Notes: generated from the sequence alone by a model not told the origin. A stretch of 64,000 nt of DNA from Aphidius gifuensis (GCF_014905175.1 NC_057789.1:1798001-1862000); one strand, 5' to 3'. Counted from the stretch's first letter, positions 1 through 13,620 are shown. A program made the numbers and translations.

Positions 1-2580
1 GTATTTGCATAAAATATCACTCGCTATTTTTTTTTCTTGCTTGAATTTAAAATTTTAACTATCCTTCAATTTTAAAAATATAAAAATTATATATATGTTT
101 TTACTGTATATTTTTTTCTACTCAATTATCTAATTTTTCTTTTTTTTTTTTTTTTTACTTTTTAATTTACAAAGTTTATAGAAAAAAAATAAAATTGAAA
201 AATGTAAATATTAAAAATTAACATTTACCCTTAATGTTGAACTTAAAATTTTATATTTATTTTGTTTTAATATTAAATAAATATTGAAATAAAAATTAAA
301 AAAAAAATGTTAATAAAAAAGTTGTTTTTTTAATTTACTTTTCTTTTTCAATTTTAAATATTTATCTGTACTTTTTTTTTTTTTAATTTAAATTTTTAAA
401 TTAACACTAAAAGAATGTTTAAATTTCAATTGAAATTTTTTTTTTTTAATATAATATATGAGAGAAGAGCTTATGTCCAACAAAACTTCATTAATATTTT
501 AATAAATAAAAAAATTTTAAATCTCTAAAAATGCATTTTTTTTTTGTGATTAAATAATAATACAAAAATTCTTCGAATTTCAAAGACGTAAATCCCTAAA
601 ACCAGGCATTTTTTACATTAATTTTCATCACTCAGATATTTTTTCTATTAATTTATTTTCCACACAATACAAAACGAAGCTTTTTCCATTTTAATTTCGA
701 CTTTTTTGGCAGTCAAGCTTTTTTTGTATTAAATCAAAATAAAAAAACCGATAAATAATTAATTTAATTATTGAATTTATAAATAATTATAATAGCATTT
801 GACAGTGATTTCAATTTATCAAATTTTATATTTTCATCATGACGATTGTATTTCTCGTCTTTGTTTGATGAACAATATGTGGTCACAACGGGAGGTAAAA
901 CCGCAATGCACGAAACACATATATAACATCAACAAAATGAGTAAATTTGACTGCGGATATTTGTCGTAAAATACGTGGTTGTAGAATATTGCAATGCTTA
1001 AATTTGTATATACATATTATTTAAATATATACCTCCACATTTAGTTATTAATTTTTTTTTCTTTTTTTTTTCTTATAGTTTTTGTCGTTGTCATTTCTCA
1101 ATTTTCATTAGACCCAGAGGCAAAATACATAATTTGTAACTTGCAAAATAATATATCTCGATATACCTTGTATTCAAAACGTCCAATTTAATTTTTCAAG
1201 CAGATAAACGTATGTTTCAACACCCCCGAGGATAATATTTAACAAATGTTATTTAAATTTTTTTTTTTTTTTTTAAATATTTTCTCTTTTTAATTTATTT
1301 TTTTTTTCTTGGTCTCAATTTTTTTTATGATTACTAGAATTAAATTTACTTGATAATATTTAGAATGGTTTTATTATTTTATTATTAATAAGCAAGTATT
1401 TTTATATTTATTTATTGAAAATTTAAATTTTTATTCGATTGTTTTATTAATAAAACAATCGAAATAACAAAAGAAAATTTTCATTTGTTTTTCTTGTGTA
1501 TTTTGCTATGGAAAAATAATAAATGTTTGATTTTTATTTTTTAAATTTGTATTGGCTCTTGTCATTTTTACGAAGCAGTATATTTTCCGTCGGTGTATTA
1601 CGATCAGGTCAACCGGACAAAAGATGATGCGACGGTAGATGAAAAGAAGAAAAAAAAATAAATAAAAGAAAAAAATTAATTAAACAATGAAAATGTATTG
1701 TGTAAATTTTCCCTTCAATATTTTTATTATACTTTTTTCACAATGCAATTTTTTTTATTTCCACATTTTATTAAAAATTTTAAAAATAAATTAATATTAA
1801 TTTCCTCTTAATTTACATCCTTTCAATTAAATAAAAATAATACTAAAAATATTAATTAACAATCGAAATTTAATTATTATTTTATACTATCAATTTTTAA
1901 AATTTTTATATTTAATTTTTACTCGTGCTGTTTTACACTTGATGAGATATATCCACTCGTTATCACAAATTTTAAACACAAATTAATATTTAAAAACATA
2001 ATAACAATAATAACAATCACTGTAATCCATCTTGATAGTTGAATTCTGGCTCTTCTGAATATTTAAATCACAATATAAATCCAAATTTAATTATCAAATA
2101 ATAATCATGAAATATTGAATATCAATTTGGCAAGATATCTAGATACCATTATTATTAATGATATTATATAATTTTCATTATTATAACAATGTTAAAATTA
2201 TTTCATCAAATATATTCTCTGATTTTTCAAAACCAGGTCACCAATTTATCCCCGCTAAACAAAGAACCCAACAGAATTAAAACGAACAAACAAAAAAATG
2301 AATATCAATCAATTATTTAATTCAAAAATTAAAACAACAAATAACCATATAAAAAAAATATATCAACTACAAAAGTAACTCAATCTAATGCTAATTCAAA
2401 CTAACAAACGAAAAAAAAAATTCTTTAAATATTTAAAATAGAATAATTAATTTTTCCAACAAAAAGAAATAATGAAAAATCATCTATAATATAAATCTAC
2501 CAAAAATAAATATGAATAATTAAATAAAAAAAAAAATATCAATTTTATCTAAGGAAAATTTAATTAAAAAAAATTTTCCA
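1..2580. other. AT-rich noncoding stretch
   Basis: No open frame of convincing composition is visible on either strand. The stretch is dominated by A and T runs. A slightly more complex patch at about 840-1000 has short stop-interrupted frames only. I see no repeat copy, tRNA or splice pair that I could defend. Confidence 0.6.
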
Positions 2581-2960
2581 CTTTGTTGTTTAATAATAAA
2601 ATTAATAATCACAAACAGAGAGCAACACTATGGGTCTATGTTGTACCTAGGAAGCGCGAGGAGAACTCGAGTAGTGGGGGTATGCAGCCTGCCTTCTTAA
2701 AGCTTTATGATTTTTTTTAAAAAGCCCGCTAAACTCTCCCACCATCACGACAAATCACCTCATACCATAGCCCCCATTTGAGCTTATTGCAAATACTCTC
2801 TCCCCCACTAACCAGCCATCTATTGCAACTTGGCACATCAGTACATTTTCCTTTTTTTTTTTTCCTCTTTTTCTCTCTCTTTTTTCCTACCTCCCCCCTC
2901 CCTCCCTCCTGCTCTCCCTCTCCCACTTAATTCTATCTTCTCACAGTTAACCACTGACTC
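2581..2960. other. Higher-complexity island, possible small exon or regulatory block
   Basis: This patch has much more G+C than its surroundings. On the + strand one frame runs open from a TTG near 2586 to a stop just before 2722 and includes residues WVYVVPRKREENSSSGG. No ATG opens it, and no flanking splice sites stand out. The opposite strand has an R/K/E/G-rich frame (2729-2926) that is only the complement of a C/T-rich tract at 2840-2925. I infer a regulatory island, or at best an undetected small exon; function unknown. Confidence 0.25.
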
Positions 2961-4080
2961 AGCTTAGTTGTATTTTTTTTTTTTTTTATTATTTTTGTTC
3001 TTTTTTAATACTTGTACAAGTTTTTTTTTTTTTTTCAATGCAACTATCCCACTTTTTGGCCTCAATGCAATTTCACATCGTCATACTCAAAACGCACTCT
3101 CTCGCTATACACACATACACACTTATTTGGCTTAGCAATGTATAAATAATTTTCTTTTTTTTTATTATACTTGTATATTTTTAGTCTTTTTACTTTACCA
3201 ATACTAAAATTATATATTTATTGTACGTGTGTGTGCAGTCTAACTGGTTAGACTCAGCTGCACATTCTCCAATCTATAGAACGAATGTACGTATAATATG
3301 TATACCGTTGGTTTATTTTTTTATTATTTAATTTATTTATTTTGAGTTAAATTTCACAAAGTGAAAGTACGTATATATTTTATAAAAATTTATTGTTAAT
3401 TTTTAGGCTTTTTTTTATTTTTAAAAATATATTATTTGTATTTTTAGATTCTTTTTCTAATTATATGACATTTTTTTTTTCTATTTATGTTAATATAAAA
3501 TGATAGAATTTTAGGATAAATTTAGTTAAATATTATTATTATTATTATTATTTAAATAATAATAAAATAATTATAATTCTCAAAATAATATATTGTAAAA
3601 TAAAAAAATTAAATCTGTAAATTTTAATAACTTCGTTGATAAATAAATTTGTTATTGAAAAAAAAAACATAATTTTAAATATTTAATATCTAAATAATTA
3701 TATAATGTTTAAAACTAATTAATAATAATATAATATTATTAATTATTAAATAAATAATTCAACAATTGAAAAAAATATATTTTTTCATTTTTCATTTCCA
3801 TGATAAATAATATTTTTAAATAGCTAAATTTATTTAAAATAATAACAATTATTTATTAAATATAAAATTAATAATAATTATTATTTAACAATTTAATAAT
3901 AAAATATATTTTTAATTTATTTTTAAGATTTTTCAAAGATAAATTCAATTGTATATTCAAAAAAACAAAAAAATATTTTCAATTGATTTGTTTAAAACAA
4001 AAATAAATAATTTAGAATTAAACAATAATAATAATAATGTTTTTTTGGAAGATTATAAATTCTGCTCGCACTTTCATATT
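2961..4080. other. AT-rich noncoding stretch with trinucleotide run
   Basis: Only low-complexity AT-rich DNA is visible, including a (TTA)n run at about 3531-3553. No gene-like frame was found. Confidence 0.6.
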
Positions 4081-4560
4081 GCTAGACTCAATTCATGCCA
4101 AGGCTGATTGGGTGCGTTGCCCTCTATTGCCCCTATATACTATGCTGGCATAAGAGTGCAGCAGCCAACCGATGGAATATGGCCCCACTACCATCGCCAA
4201 AATAATAAGTAAAATAAAAATATATATAAAAAAAAAGTTGCACACAGCCAGTTCTTGGTTCAGACAGTGGCCCATGATACTTGCAATTGCCTTAGACCTT
4301 AAACTGCATAGCATGCAATGTGCACAGACACTCTTCTCTCTGTGTGCCCAATTCCACTTTACCCTGTTTTCTCGTGTATATACTACATGATCACCAAGAC
4401 AAGTCATGAAGCTTCTTTCTCCTTATTTGATACCTCACCTTTTTTCTTTCTTTTTTCATTTTTATATATATTTTTTTTTCCTCTTTTTGCAATGCTTTGG
4501 CCAAGTGGCCTCTGTCCATCTACTGACAATTTTTGTACAGCCAAAATTGCAAGATGATGC
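4081..4560. other. Higher-complexity island with overlapping open frames on both strands
   Basis: A 104-codon frame on the - strand (4093-4407) and a 72-codon frame on the + strand (4172-4390) overlap almost completely, so at most one can be real. The - frame would encode a basic N-terminal half with several Cys and a hydrophobic segment (FFFIYIFILLIILAMVV) that comes from an A/T-rich tract. I do not recognise either product. The two-strand openness probably reflects local base composition. Confidence 0.2.
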
Positions 4561-7500
4561 ATCTAAAAAAAAATAAATTTACAATTTATTATTAATACTA
4601 AACTATTATTACTTGAATTTTACAAAAATAGAAATTAATTTATTTTAAATTAAAGCTTGTTTTATTAATTTAATTTTGATTAGAAGATTGATTCTTTTAA
4701 ATGCGATTTTAGATAAATTTTTTACTATCATATTATTAAATTTGTATTAAATATATTTTTTGGTTTTATATTAATTGGATATTTTAATTTATTATTTCCA
4801 CTTAGTTTTAAATATTTTTAAAATTCTTCAAACTATTTTATTTACTTGTTTATTTATTATTTTTATTTTCTTGGCTGACCTCAATATAAAACTTCCATTA
4901 GCTTATGGAATTTAATAAAATCAATAGAACAAAATTGAATTGTTATTTCAATTTATCCACTGGCGATAATAATTAAAATAAAAAACGATACAATTATCTC
5001 TAATAATTATTGTTATACTTCAATTTAATTTTATCAATTTAATTAAAAATATTCATATTCATTATTCTCTCTAACAAAATTATTAAAAAAAAAATAAAAA
5101 AAGCTTTAAAGCTCGTTTAAAATTATTAGTGTCATTGAATTATTTTGATATAGAAATAATATGACGATGAAAAATGAGGTCAAAATAAAAATTCATATAA
5201 AAAAAATTGTATAAAGTATATGTGAAAATTAAAAATAATTATATTTTTTTATTAATATATTTTTTGCCCACACTGTCGTCTATGTTAATGTGTCTCTTTC
5301 ATGAGGATCTGAATAACATAGCCCACTCTCGTATGATTATTGCCGAATGAGTGTAGAATTATATTTGTAAGTGTGTATATTCTATAGAACAAGACAAGAG
5401 ACGCATTTAATTCGTGCATTTTCGCAGGAAGTAGGTCGCATACAACGAAAAGAAAAAAAAAAGAAAGAGTTAACGGAATAAAATGAGACAGTGTTTGTTT
5501 GAATTGAAAAAGACAAGACACTTTTTTTATTTCTTATTTTTAATATATATACAAATACATACATAGTCGTTTATAAAAAAAAAAATAAATAATTTTATGA
5601 TCTGTTTAAAACTCTTGTTGCACTTTAGTCATAAAAAATAAAATCATTGTGTCATTCACAGTATCAATCAAAATCACATTATCAATTGGTAAAATAATTT
5701 TTTATTTTCTTCAATATATTATTATTATTTACACAAAAAAAAAAGTCCAACTATTTATTTAATAACGTAGCAAAAAAGCACACAAATTTAAATTAACAAA
5801 ATTTGATTTTTTAAATTTACAAGAAAAAATTTGTATTTATTATTTTTTTAGAAAAAGTTGAGCTACTGATTTTATAAATAAAAATTTATTTATTTGACAA
5901 TGTGTGAATAAAATAATAATAAAAAAAAAACCAATCGACTTTCACATTACTCATATCTCACTGACTCAAAAACATGTATACATTTATTTTTAAATATATT
6001 TGTACACAGGTATTTTTTTTTTTTTTTTACATAACAAACTGCAGTAGCATTTGTCACTTTTAAAAAAATTCCAAATACATTTATTATCATTATTATTATG
6101 ATAAAAAATATTATTTTATTTGTTTAAACTAAATTCAGTGTTGAGAAAAAAATATTTTTAGCCAGTTTTACAATCGTTGATGTTGAATTAAATTTCAGAT
6201 ACGGGTAGAAAGTAATACAGTGTTTTTTTTTTTTAAATTTTTTTTCACACACGTTATCTTGTTATTTATTTTTTTGTATATTGTTTATCATAATAAAATT
6301 TTTAATTATGTATAAAATTTCAAAGCCAAACAAAAATATAAAATAACTTTCACTATAAATGCAATATTATTAATTTAAATAATTTATTCGTTTATTTTAA
6401 TACTGCAATATATAGTTAAATAAAAACAGAATAAATAAATTTGTAAAATATATTATTTATTTTTTTTCATTTTGACTTGTTTAGCTATGTACATGTTAAA
6501 CTATATAGTATGCATTTAAAGTGAACTTGCACTTTGGCCTTTTTTTGCCAGTTAAAATACCGAGACTTTGTCAAGTTTAATGCAACACATAAAAATATAT
6601 ACACTGTATGACACAAGAAAACAAAAGTAATTCAAGATAACGTTAAATATTATTTTACTTGTTTCAAATGAAATTAAAAGATTTTTTTATTTTATTATCG
6701 TCTTTCTTCCTAATAATTTAACTTGTTTAGTTTTTTTTTTTTTTAAATTTTTAGAAGAAAAATATTTCAGGAGAAGGAGTACTTTGTAGTCAGACAAAAC
6801 TTGTAAATGTTTTTTGGTTTTTTTGAAGATTGTTCGAGTTTTTAGTTGAATAATATTATATAATTTTTTTTTTTTTTTAGTCTGATTTAACAGCAAAAAT
6901 AAAAGTCATTTTAAATATTTATTTAAACAAAATAAAATTCGGCTGACTAAAATAAATATTTCTACTGAATAAAAATGGCTTTCAATGGTAAATAATTTAT
7001 ACTTGAAAATAATAATAAAAGCCTCTTTATCTATATGGCTATTGAAACATGCTTTTTTTTTTTTATTATTATATTTATATTTGATTGTTTTATTATTATT
7101 TTTCTTTGTTCTAAAATGTAAAAAAATTGTGCGATTTCTCTTTTAGTGACTTTCCATACACTCGATATTTATTTGTCACTGATAAAATTGAATAAAAGTA
7201 TTAAAAAAAGAATCAAACAATGTATAATTTTTATTAATAAAAGTAGCAAATGGAATATAAAAATATTAAAATTTTAATTTGATTGGTTTTTACATCAATA
7301 AAAATTAAAAAATAATTAATTAAATTTATTTTTTACATAATCAAATAAATTAATAAAAAATTCACATCAAATATCTAAATAATTACCTGCATTCTAAATT
7401 AATAACAATCGTCTCAAAAAAATAGAAAATTTTCAAATTAAACAAATTAAACAAGACCATAAAAATTTTAAAAATCGTAATTTAAATTTTAAATTCAATT

Positions 7501-7660
7501 ATTCTTGCAAATTACAATTAATTGTCAGAAAAAAATCTTTAATTATATTAAATAATAAAAATATATCATCTTTACATAATCCAACAACAACTATCAATTA
7601 TTATAAATTGTTTTAAAAAAAAAAAAAATTAAAAAACATTTTTTTCATATAAAAAAAAAT
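4561..7660. other. AT-rich noncoding stretch
   Basis: Long A/T runs and short stop-dense frames only. Frames around 5285-5564 and 6687-6896 are poly-A/T translations rich in F and K and are not credible genes. No repeat copy or RNA gene was identified. Confidence 0.6.
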
Positions 7661-7792
7661 TGAACATTAAAAATTTAAATTCTCATTTGTACATGATGTG
7701 AGTGTGTGCGTGTTATTCACAACACGTATGGATATCCAACAAATGCATATCCATGATTGTAAAATGAAAAATAAAAATGAAAAAAGTAATAC

Positions 7793-7966
7793 CTTTCTAT
7801 AGTCACCTTTTGGGCTGCTGCATTTGGGACGCATGCACTCAGCAATAAATAGAGCCCTCTTGCAAAACCGGTTGGTCAATGTTTTTTTTGCTGGTTGGCA
7901 CTCTAGCAGAGGATAAAAATTGGTGGCTCGGACTTCGAAGAGTAAGAGGACAAATATAAACTGCAT
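7793..7966 (-). CDS. Candidate first exon of a small cysteine-containing secreted peptide
   Basis: Reading the - strand from the ATG at 7966, 58 codons end exactly at an AAAG|GTATTA donor-like site (exon end 7793, phase 0). The N-terminus looks like a signal peptide (MQFIFVLLLFEVRA), followed by a basic region with four Cys at about residues 23, 35, 44 and 49. A TATAAT-like stretch lies about 60 bases upstream. Without splicing, the frame runs on for 41 more codons into an unrelated hydrophobic A/T tract, which argues for a boundary near 7793. I do not recognise the family and see no acceptor-linked second exon. The Glu at residue 11, next to the hydrophobic core, is unfavourable for a signal peptide. 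This could be a chance frame. Confidence 0.22.
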
Positions 7967-8026
7967 CGAAAAGTTCTCATATACACAGACAAATACACAT
8001 AGCCACAGATTATACCAGAGATCCGC

Positions 8027-8305
8027 ATGCCATCAACTTTTTCAACTGGACAAAAATATAAATTATTATATATATTTTTATTATTTTTATTGATTTATAT
8101 TTCATGTCATCTGGGGTTGAAATTGTTTCAAATAAATATAATGATAGCAGTCTTTTCAACGTCAGTTGGGTATTTCTTTTGTCGACAATTTCCGGTTAAT
8201 ATTGTACATAAAACCAGTGAATTATTATTTTTTTTTATTTTCATTATTACTTTAAGATCAGGAAGTTATCTTGCCATATACGAATTAATAACAAATGAAA
8301 AATAA
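8027..8305 (+). CDS. Doubtful 92-codon hydrophobic open frame
   Basis: The frame starts at an ATG and ends in TAA, with about three hydrophobic stretches (residues ~12-32, ~38-52 and ~68-84) and a polar C-terminus (ELITNEK). It is less dominated by poly-F than other A/T-derived frames here, so it is listed. It has no recognisable domain and no clear promoter, and it sits head-to-head next to the - strand candidate at 7793-7966. Chance openness in AT-rich DNA is the more likely explanation. Confidence 0.12.
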   Translation: MPSTFSTGQKYKLLYIFLLFLLIYISCHLGLKLFQINIMIAVFSTSVGYFFCRQFPVNIVHKTSELLFFFIFIITLRSGSYLAIYELITNEK

Positions 8306-9289
8306 AAAGGATTTTTGTTTTTTTGTTCTTTACAAATTGTTTATTGACTAGTGAAAAAAATTATTATTATCCAACTGATTTTGCTGATTTTGCAAGCAAT
8401 ATACATTTTGTTTCTCTTTTTTTTTTTTTCAATTGAATTAGATAGTTTGGGATAAAAAATTTATCGAGTTATAATTGGAGTGCTCATCTTGATAAGAATT
8501 TTTTGGGTTTTTAAAAATGCATAAGAGAAAAGAGTATAGGATTTTTACCAAGACGCTGAAGAGTAAAATGAAAAATGTGAGAGAGGAGGAGAATGAGGAG
8601 GAGGAGGATTCGTCCTTCCTTTAAGTCCATCTGTCCGTGAATTTTGGTGGTCTCGTATAGCATACAGGAGAGAGGAAAAATGATGCTGCTGGGGTGGTTG
8701 ACCCGAAGTAGGGTTCGTTGCACCCAAAGGCCCCGGTTTTTTTGTTTTTTTTTGTTTTATTTTTACATTAATTTTTAGTCCCCTTCCATAGTGATTTCTT
8801 TGGTCAGCGGACCTATGCTTCCTTTAACTCTTCTTATATTCTTTTTACTCTTCAACTTCGTGGCATGCTCAAAAAATATATATACACATACATGCTCAAA
8901 CTAAAATAAATTATAGTTATTTAACATTGACCTCCTCGAATAGTCAGTTATTTCGCAGTAGTCTTTTTTCTTTTTCTCATCACTCTTTTGCTCTTTTCTC
9001 TCTTTATCTTTTTCAATTTATTCATGAGAATCAAAAATTTTTTGGTTGATAAAATAGGTCTTTACATATTTTATGCTTCTAATACATGAGACTGGATGCA
9101 TTACTTGAAGACAAGAAAATATTTGAAAAGAAGAAAAAACCTGGTAGGAATTAATCCACAATAACTAGAAAATAAAAAATAAAAATTTGATTACATCTCT
9201 TAATACTCTTATAACAATATCCTGGAGAAAACAAATTCCCAATAAAAAAATAACCAACAACAATATTCGTTACAGCAATTAAAAAATTA
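8306..9289. other. Noncoding stretch with a purine-rich island
   Basis: The interval 8510-8720 is purine-rich and of higher complexity. It contains a 35-codon + strand frame (8517-8624, ending in a Glu-rich tail) and overlapping - strand frames, none convincing. The remainder is AT-rich with no supported gene. Confidence 0.5.
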
Positions 9290-10295
9290 ATTAATCACAA
9301 AATTTATCCAAGATTTATAGTACTTATTTTGTTGATAATAAATAATAATTAATTGAATAAATAAATAAAATAAATAAACATTTAATACAATATTTAAAAG
9401 ATAAATATTAAAAAAATTAGATGAAAAATAATATCAACATTTAGTTATTACAATACGATGACTAATTAACTAATTTTTAAATAAATTAATTTACAATTCA
9501 TCCTAGATACATGATAAAAGTAAATTTTACAAAAATTAATATATTATTAAATGGAATATTTATTTATTTATCATAATTTTCTTGACATTTGATAACAGCC
9601 ATTGTATCATTATGATTCATTGTTTTACTATGTTTGTTTTAATTTTTAGACTATTATTTGAGGGAATACTTGACAACAAAAACTGTTATTAATATTGAAA
9701 ACAAAAAATTAAATTATTAAAATAATTGTATTAAGAATTGCAAAAGGATAATTAGGCGTTTGAGACAAATATTTCCAAGCATAGAACCAGGAAAGAGGCT
9801 ATCCTTGCTCGTTCTTTGCAGGGGGATATTTGTTTCACACGCCTGATCCGGGATTTAAAAATAATTGCAAATTCTAAAATCTCTTGGTGGAGTGTCATCG
9901 GACATACATTGACTTGAACCCTAGACTACAGGCACCGTAAAACGACGCTCTGACCCTCTCAACCACAAGCTTGCTTGATATTTTCTACTGACCGATTATT
10001 GTTTATCTATTTATACTTTCCATTTTGTAAGTAATAAAAACTATAGAGAAAATTTAATGTATTTAATACTAGATTTTGTTCATTTTTTGACTGTGTTTGG
10101 ATTATTTTTATAATTATATTAGCTTTTATTTTAAATATGTTTCTGAAAAACACAAGCTACATGATGTCTTTTTTTTTTTGGCAAATTATTTACCACGATA
10201 TTTCGTTTTAGAATGATTCAACTAGAAATTTTATATTCAAGAATATTTTGACCATGATGTTTAGACATGATAGCATCGCGAATACTAATATATAA
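9290..10295 (-). mobile_element. tRNA-headed dispersed element, copy 1
   Basis: This is a copy of the eight-member family, read on the - strand. In element order: an AT-rich 5' module (right side, with a conserved GCGATGCTATCATG block near 10260), a tRNA-like module (about 9910-9980) with a B box GGTTCAAGTCA at 9910-9920, a copy-specific insert at 9841-9909 (69 bp), the conserved hairpin block (about 9750-9840), and an AT-rich 3' module reaching about 9290. The tRNA-like head suggests descent from a Pol III-transcribed SINE-type repeat. No protein is encoded. Outer limits are approximate and drawn from similarity to the 22.5 kb copy. Confidence 0.75.
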
Positions 10296-11070
10296 ATTAA
10301 ATATTTATTTATTTATCATAATTTTCTTGACATTTGATGATAGTCATCGTGTCATTAAGATTATATGTGTTACCTTTTTTGTTTTATTTTTTAGACTACT
10401 CTTTGGGGGAATACTTGACAACAAAACTATTATTAACATTGAAATAAAAAATTAGATTATTAAAATTATTAAATTAGAAATTGCAAAAGGATATCCCAGC
10501 GTCTGGGACAAATATTTCCAAGCATAGAACCAGGAAAGAGGCTGATCCTTGCTCGTTCTTTGCCAGGAGATATTTGTTCCACACGCCTGATCCTCGGATC
10601 CTTCACATACACTTCACTTATTGTAAGATACAAGAAAAGAAAGGACATGAGTACAGTCAGTTCACAACCTACTTGCTGCATGTACCAAGAGTTTGGATTT
10701 GAACTAATGCTACCAGGCCTGCCGACTCTACCCCTTGACTCTCTTAACCACAAGCTTGCTTGATATTTTCTACTGACTGATTATTGTCTATCTATATATA
10801 TTTCCTATTTTGTAAATAATAAAACTATAAAAAAAATTTTACTGTGTGTTTGATAATAGAATTCGTTTATTTGTTTTTGTGTTTAAGTTATTTTAATAAT
10901 TATCCGCTTTTATTTTAAATATATTCTTCATACAAACACAAGCTACACGATGTTTTCGTTTTCCTTCGGTAAATCATTCACCTGGATACTTTATTTCCTG
11001 ATGATTTGATTGGGAAATTTATCTTCAGAATATTATGATCATATTGAATCGTATACCATCAAGACCAACA
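10296..11070 (-). mobile_element. tRNA-headed dispersed element, copy 2
   Basis: This copy is in direct tandem with copy 1 and in the same orientation. The B box (reads GGATTTGAACT on the + strand) is at 10695-10705, the insert is at 10585-10694 (110 bp) with no visible similarity to other inserts, and the hairpin block follows at about 10490-10584. The AT-rich 3' module begins near 10296 and the 5' module ends near 11070. The open frames seen at 10469-10763 are translations of this repeat, not genes. Confidence 0.75.
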
Positions 11071-12904
11071 ACATTTTTTCTTTTGTATATTTATTGTTTT
11101 GTAATTTCATTATTCCATAAATTCAATGGAAAATTTATTATTTTTTATAAAACAATACTCGTCTACAGACAAATATTTTTCTTTTGTAAAATATAATATA
11201 GACCTGATGGCATTATATGCACATAACCACATAATGTTATATATGAATTGTGATTTTTTTAACATTTATATTATTATTATTTTTAAGAAGAACGACTGCT
11301 GCAATGCTCCAAAGCGTACACACCACGCAAATCATCCTTTTGGAAACGTTCCTTTTATTTTCCTTTCCCCTTTTTTTTTTCTTTTTTTTTTTGTCTCGGT
11401 GTAATTTTTGTGTTCGCGCGTTACAACGACCGCCAGGGTGCATTGTCCGGATACTTCCTGCTGTTGCTTCATATTTTCATGAAACTTTTTTTATTTATTA
11501 TTTCACTTTCGGCCCACAAGACAACACACGCATGCATCACTAGAACCTTAATTTTTTATTTATATTTATTTTTTTTTTTTGTCTTTTTGGCATTCATGTA
11601 GGTAGAATATTCTCAAGCAAAATTATTTCCAAACAATTTCATTTTAAATATATATTAAAAGCAAGTTTGTAATTTTGTTATTTTTTTTTACCTCAGTCAA
11701 CGGTAACTTTTGCCTGCTGTTGATGATTTTATTTTCATAATAGAAATAAGTAGTACCAGTTGGAAGACAAGGGTATTTTATATACCTCAGGTGAAAAATA
11801 ATAAAATGCATAAATATATTTTTTTTTCCCTTTATTTTGTGACATAATGCACAATTTAAATTTAAATAAAAATAACCTTCAATTCTTATACACACCGTGA
11901 AATAAACGAAAAATCAAAATAACATTTTGTGCGTGTTGCAAGTTGATTTCAAGCCTCAGAGCAAATTTCTCTAATGGCAGATGTTCAACTGCACAAAAAG
12001 TTGGACATTTTTTTCAGATAAATTTTCATGTTTATGCTGAATAAAAAAAATAAAATGAATAAATAATATAAAAAATTATAACTACTTATATCAAAATTGC
12101 TACGTTCATTGTAATTTTTTTATTTTTCAATATGTTTAGGGAATGCAATATATAGTTGCATGAAATTTTATTCATAAGAAAAAAAAAATTGGAATTTATA
12201 AAAAAATACATTGATATCAAAGAGATGCTTTTATACTGAGTTTAATATTTTTATTTTTATTTTTTTGCATTTGAAGAAGACGACAAAATAAGATACGCGA
12301 GTGTTGTCGTTTGAACAACATTCAGTAACACGCATCACAAAGAAATAGATATAAAAAATATCATATGAAATAAGTTGCAAATACATCAAAAAAATTTATC
12401 GACAAAAAGTCAGTGAATTTAAAAAAAAAACGAATTTACAATATGAAAAAAAATATAGAAATAAATATGATTACTGAGGGAAATTTTTTAAATGGAATTT
12501 TATATGGAATTTGTTTAATTTTAAAATTTTTCTGAATGATATTTTATTTATTTCAAGTATGAATTAAAATACGAAACAGTGATATGAGTGTATATAACTA
12601 ATGTGTAATTGAAAGATGTTAAAATCTAGGCCATGTTATCTTGTAGATTAGAAAAAAAAAAAAATTTGTACTTGTGTATTTATTAATAAATGAGTTTGAA
12701 ATATATATATGATGTACATGTGAATTCTGGTAGTAGTCGCTATGAGCAGGAAACTGTGCAAAATATATATTATCGCTATTTATGCGGATGAAAAGATAAG
12801 CGTATAAACACACATGTCTGTATTATGTTATGTATATGTGAGAATCTATTTACTGAGTCAACTTACTAGCGTTTATAAATTGGGAATGAAATTGGTACTT
12901 GTAT
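11071..12904. other. Noncoding stretch with one higher-complexity patch
   Basis: The patch at 11290-11540 has mixed composition with T-rich runs, and frames here are F-rich translations of T tracts. Nothing in 11550-12904 looks coding or repetitive beyond simple A/T runs. Confidence 0.5.
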
Positions 12905-13620
12905 CGTAAAGCTATTGACTGAAATAAAAATTTCCCAGTCGAATCAATCTGGTGAATAATTTGCCAAACAATAAAAAAAACGTCATGTAGCTTGTGTTTG
13001 TGTAATTGTATGAAAAAAAAATTTAAAATAAAAGCTAATATAATTATAAAAATCATCCAAACGCCGTAAAAAATAAACAAAGTCTAGTATTAAATATATA
13101 GTAAACTTTTTTTATAGTTTTATTATTTAAAAATAAATAGAAAAAATGGATAGATAAATAATAATAGATCAGTAAATATATCGAGCATGCTTGTGGTTAA
13201 AAAAGTCAAGGCATCGTTTTAAGGTGCCTGTAGTCTCAGGTTCGAATCCTATGTTGTCATCTGCTGTGACGTGGACTTTAAAACAGTTCTGGTGAATTAA
13301 ATGCTTTTAGAACAACAAAGGACCAGTGTGTGGAACAAATATCTCCTTACAAAGAACGAGTAAGGATAGCCTCTTTCCTGGTTCTATGCTCGGAAATATT
13401 TGTCCTAGGCGCTGGAATATCCTTTTGCGATTTCTAATTCAATAATTTAATCTTTTACTTTAATATTAATAACAGTTTTGTTGTCAACTATTCCCCCCTC
13501 CCCTCCAAATAGGAATCTAAAAAATGAAACGAACATAGTATATACTTATTTTAAATCTCGGATAAATTCTGTGATTAATTTATTTTCTACTTGCTAGGGG
13601 ATATTTTCTACCAGATTTTT
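12905..13620 (+). mobile_element. tRNA-headed dispersed element, copy 3
   Basis: Forward-oriented copy. The 5' AT-rich module starts near 12905. The tRNA-like module at about 13185-13250 has B box GGTTCGAATCC at 13239-13249. The insert is 13250-13327 (78 bp). The hairpin block starts with CCAG at 13323-13326 and closes with CTGG at 13412-13415, followed by TTTT at 13423-13426. Its 3' module ends in a block shared with the 22.5 and 34.8 kb copies (TTTTCTACTTGCTAGGGGATA). The middle of the 3' module is shorter than in other copies, suggesting an internal deletion. Confidence 0.75.

Noticed and set aside
4093..4407. A 104-codon - strand frame with a membrane-like segment
   Set aside because: The same DNA is open on the + strand, the hydrophobic part comes from an A/T tract, and no family is recognisable; kept only as an island description.
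10469..10763. Open frames on both strands within repeat copy 2, and similar ones at 22766-23032 and 29478-29792
   Set aside because: They cross the tRNA-like module and hairpin of the dispersed element, have no shared protein sequence preserved between copies, and include the copy-specific insert.
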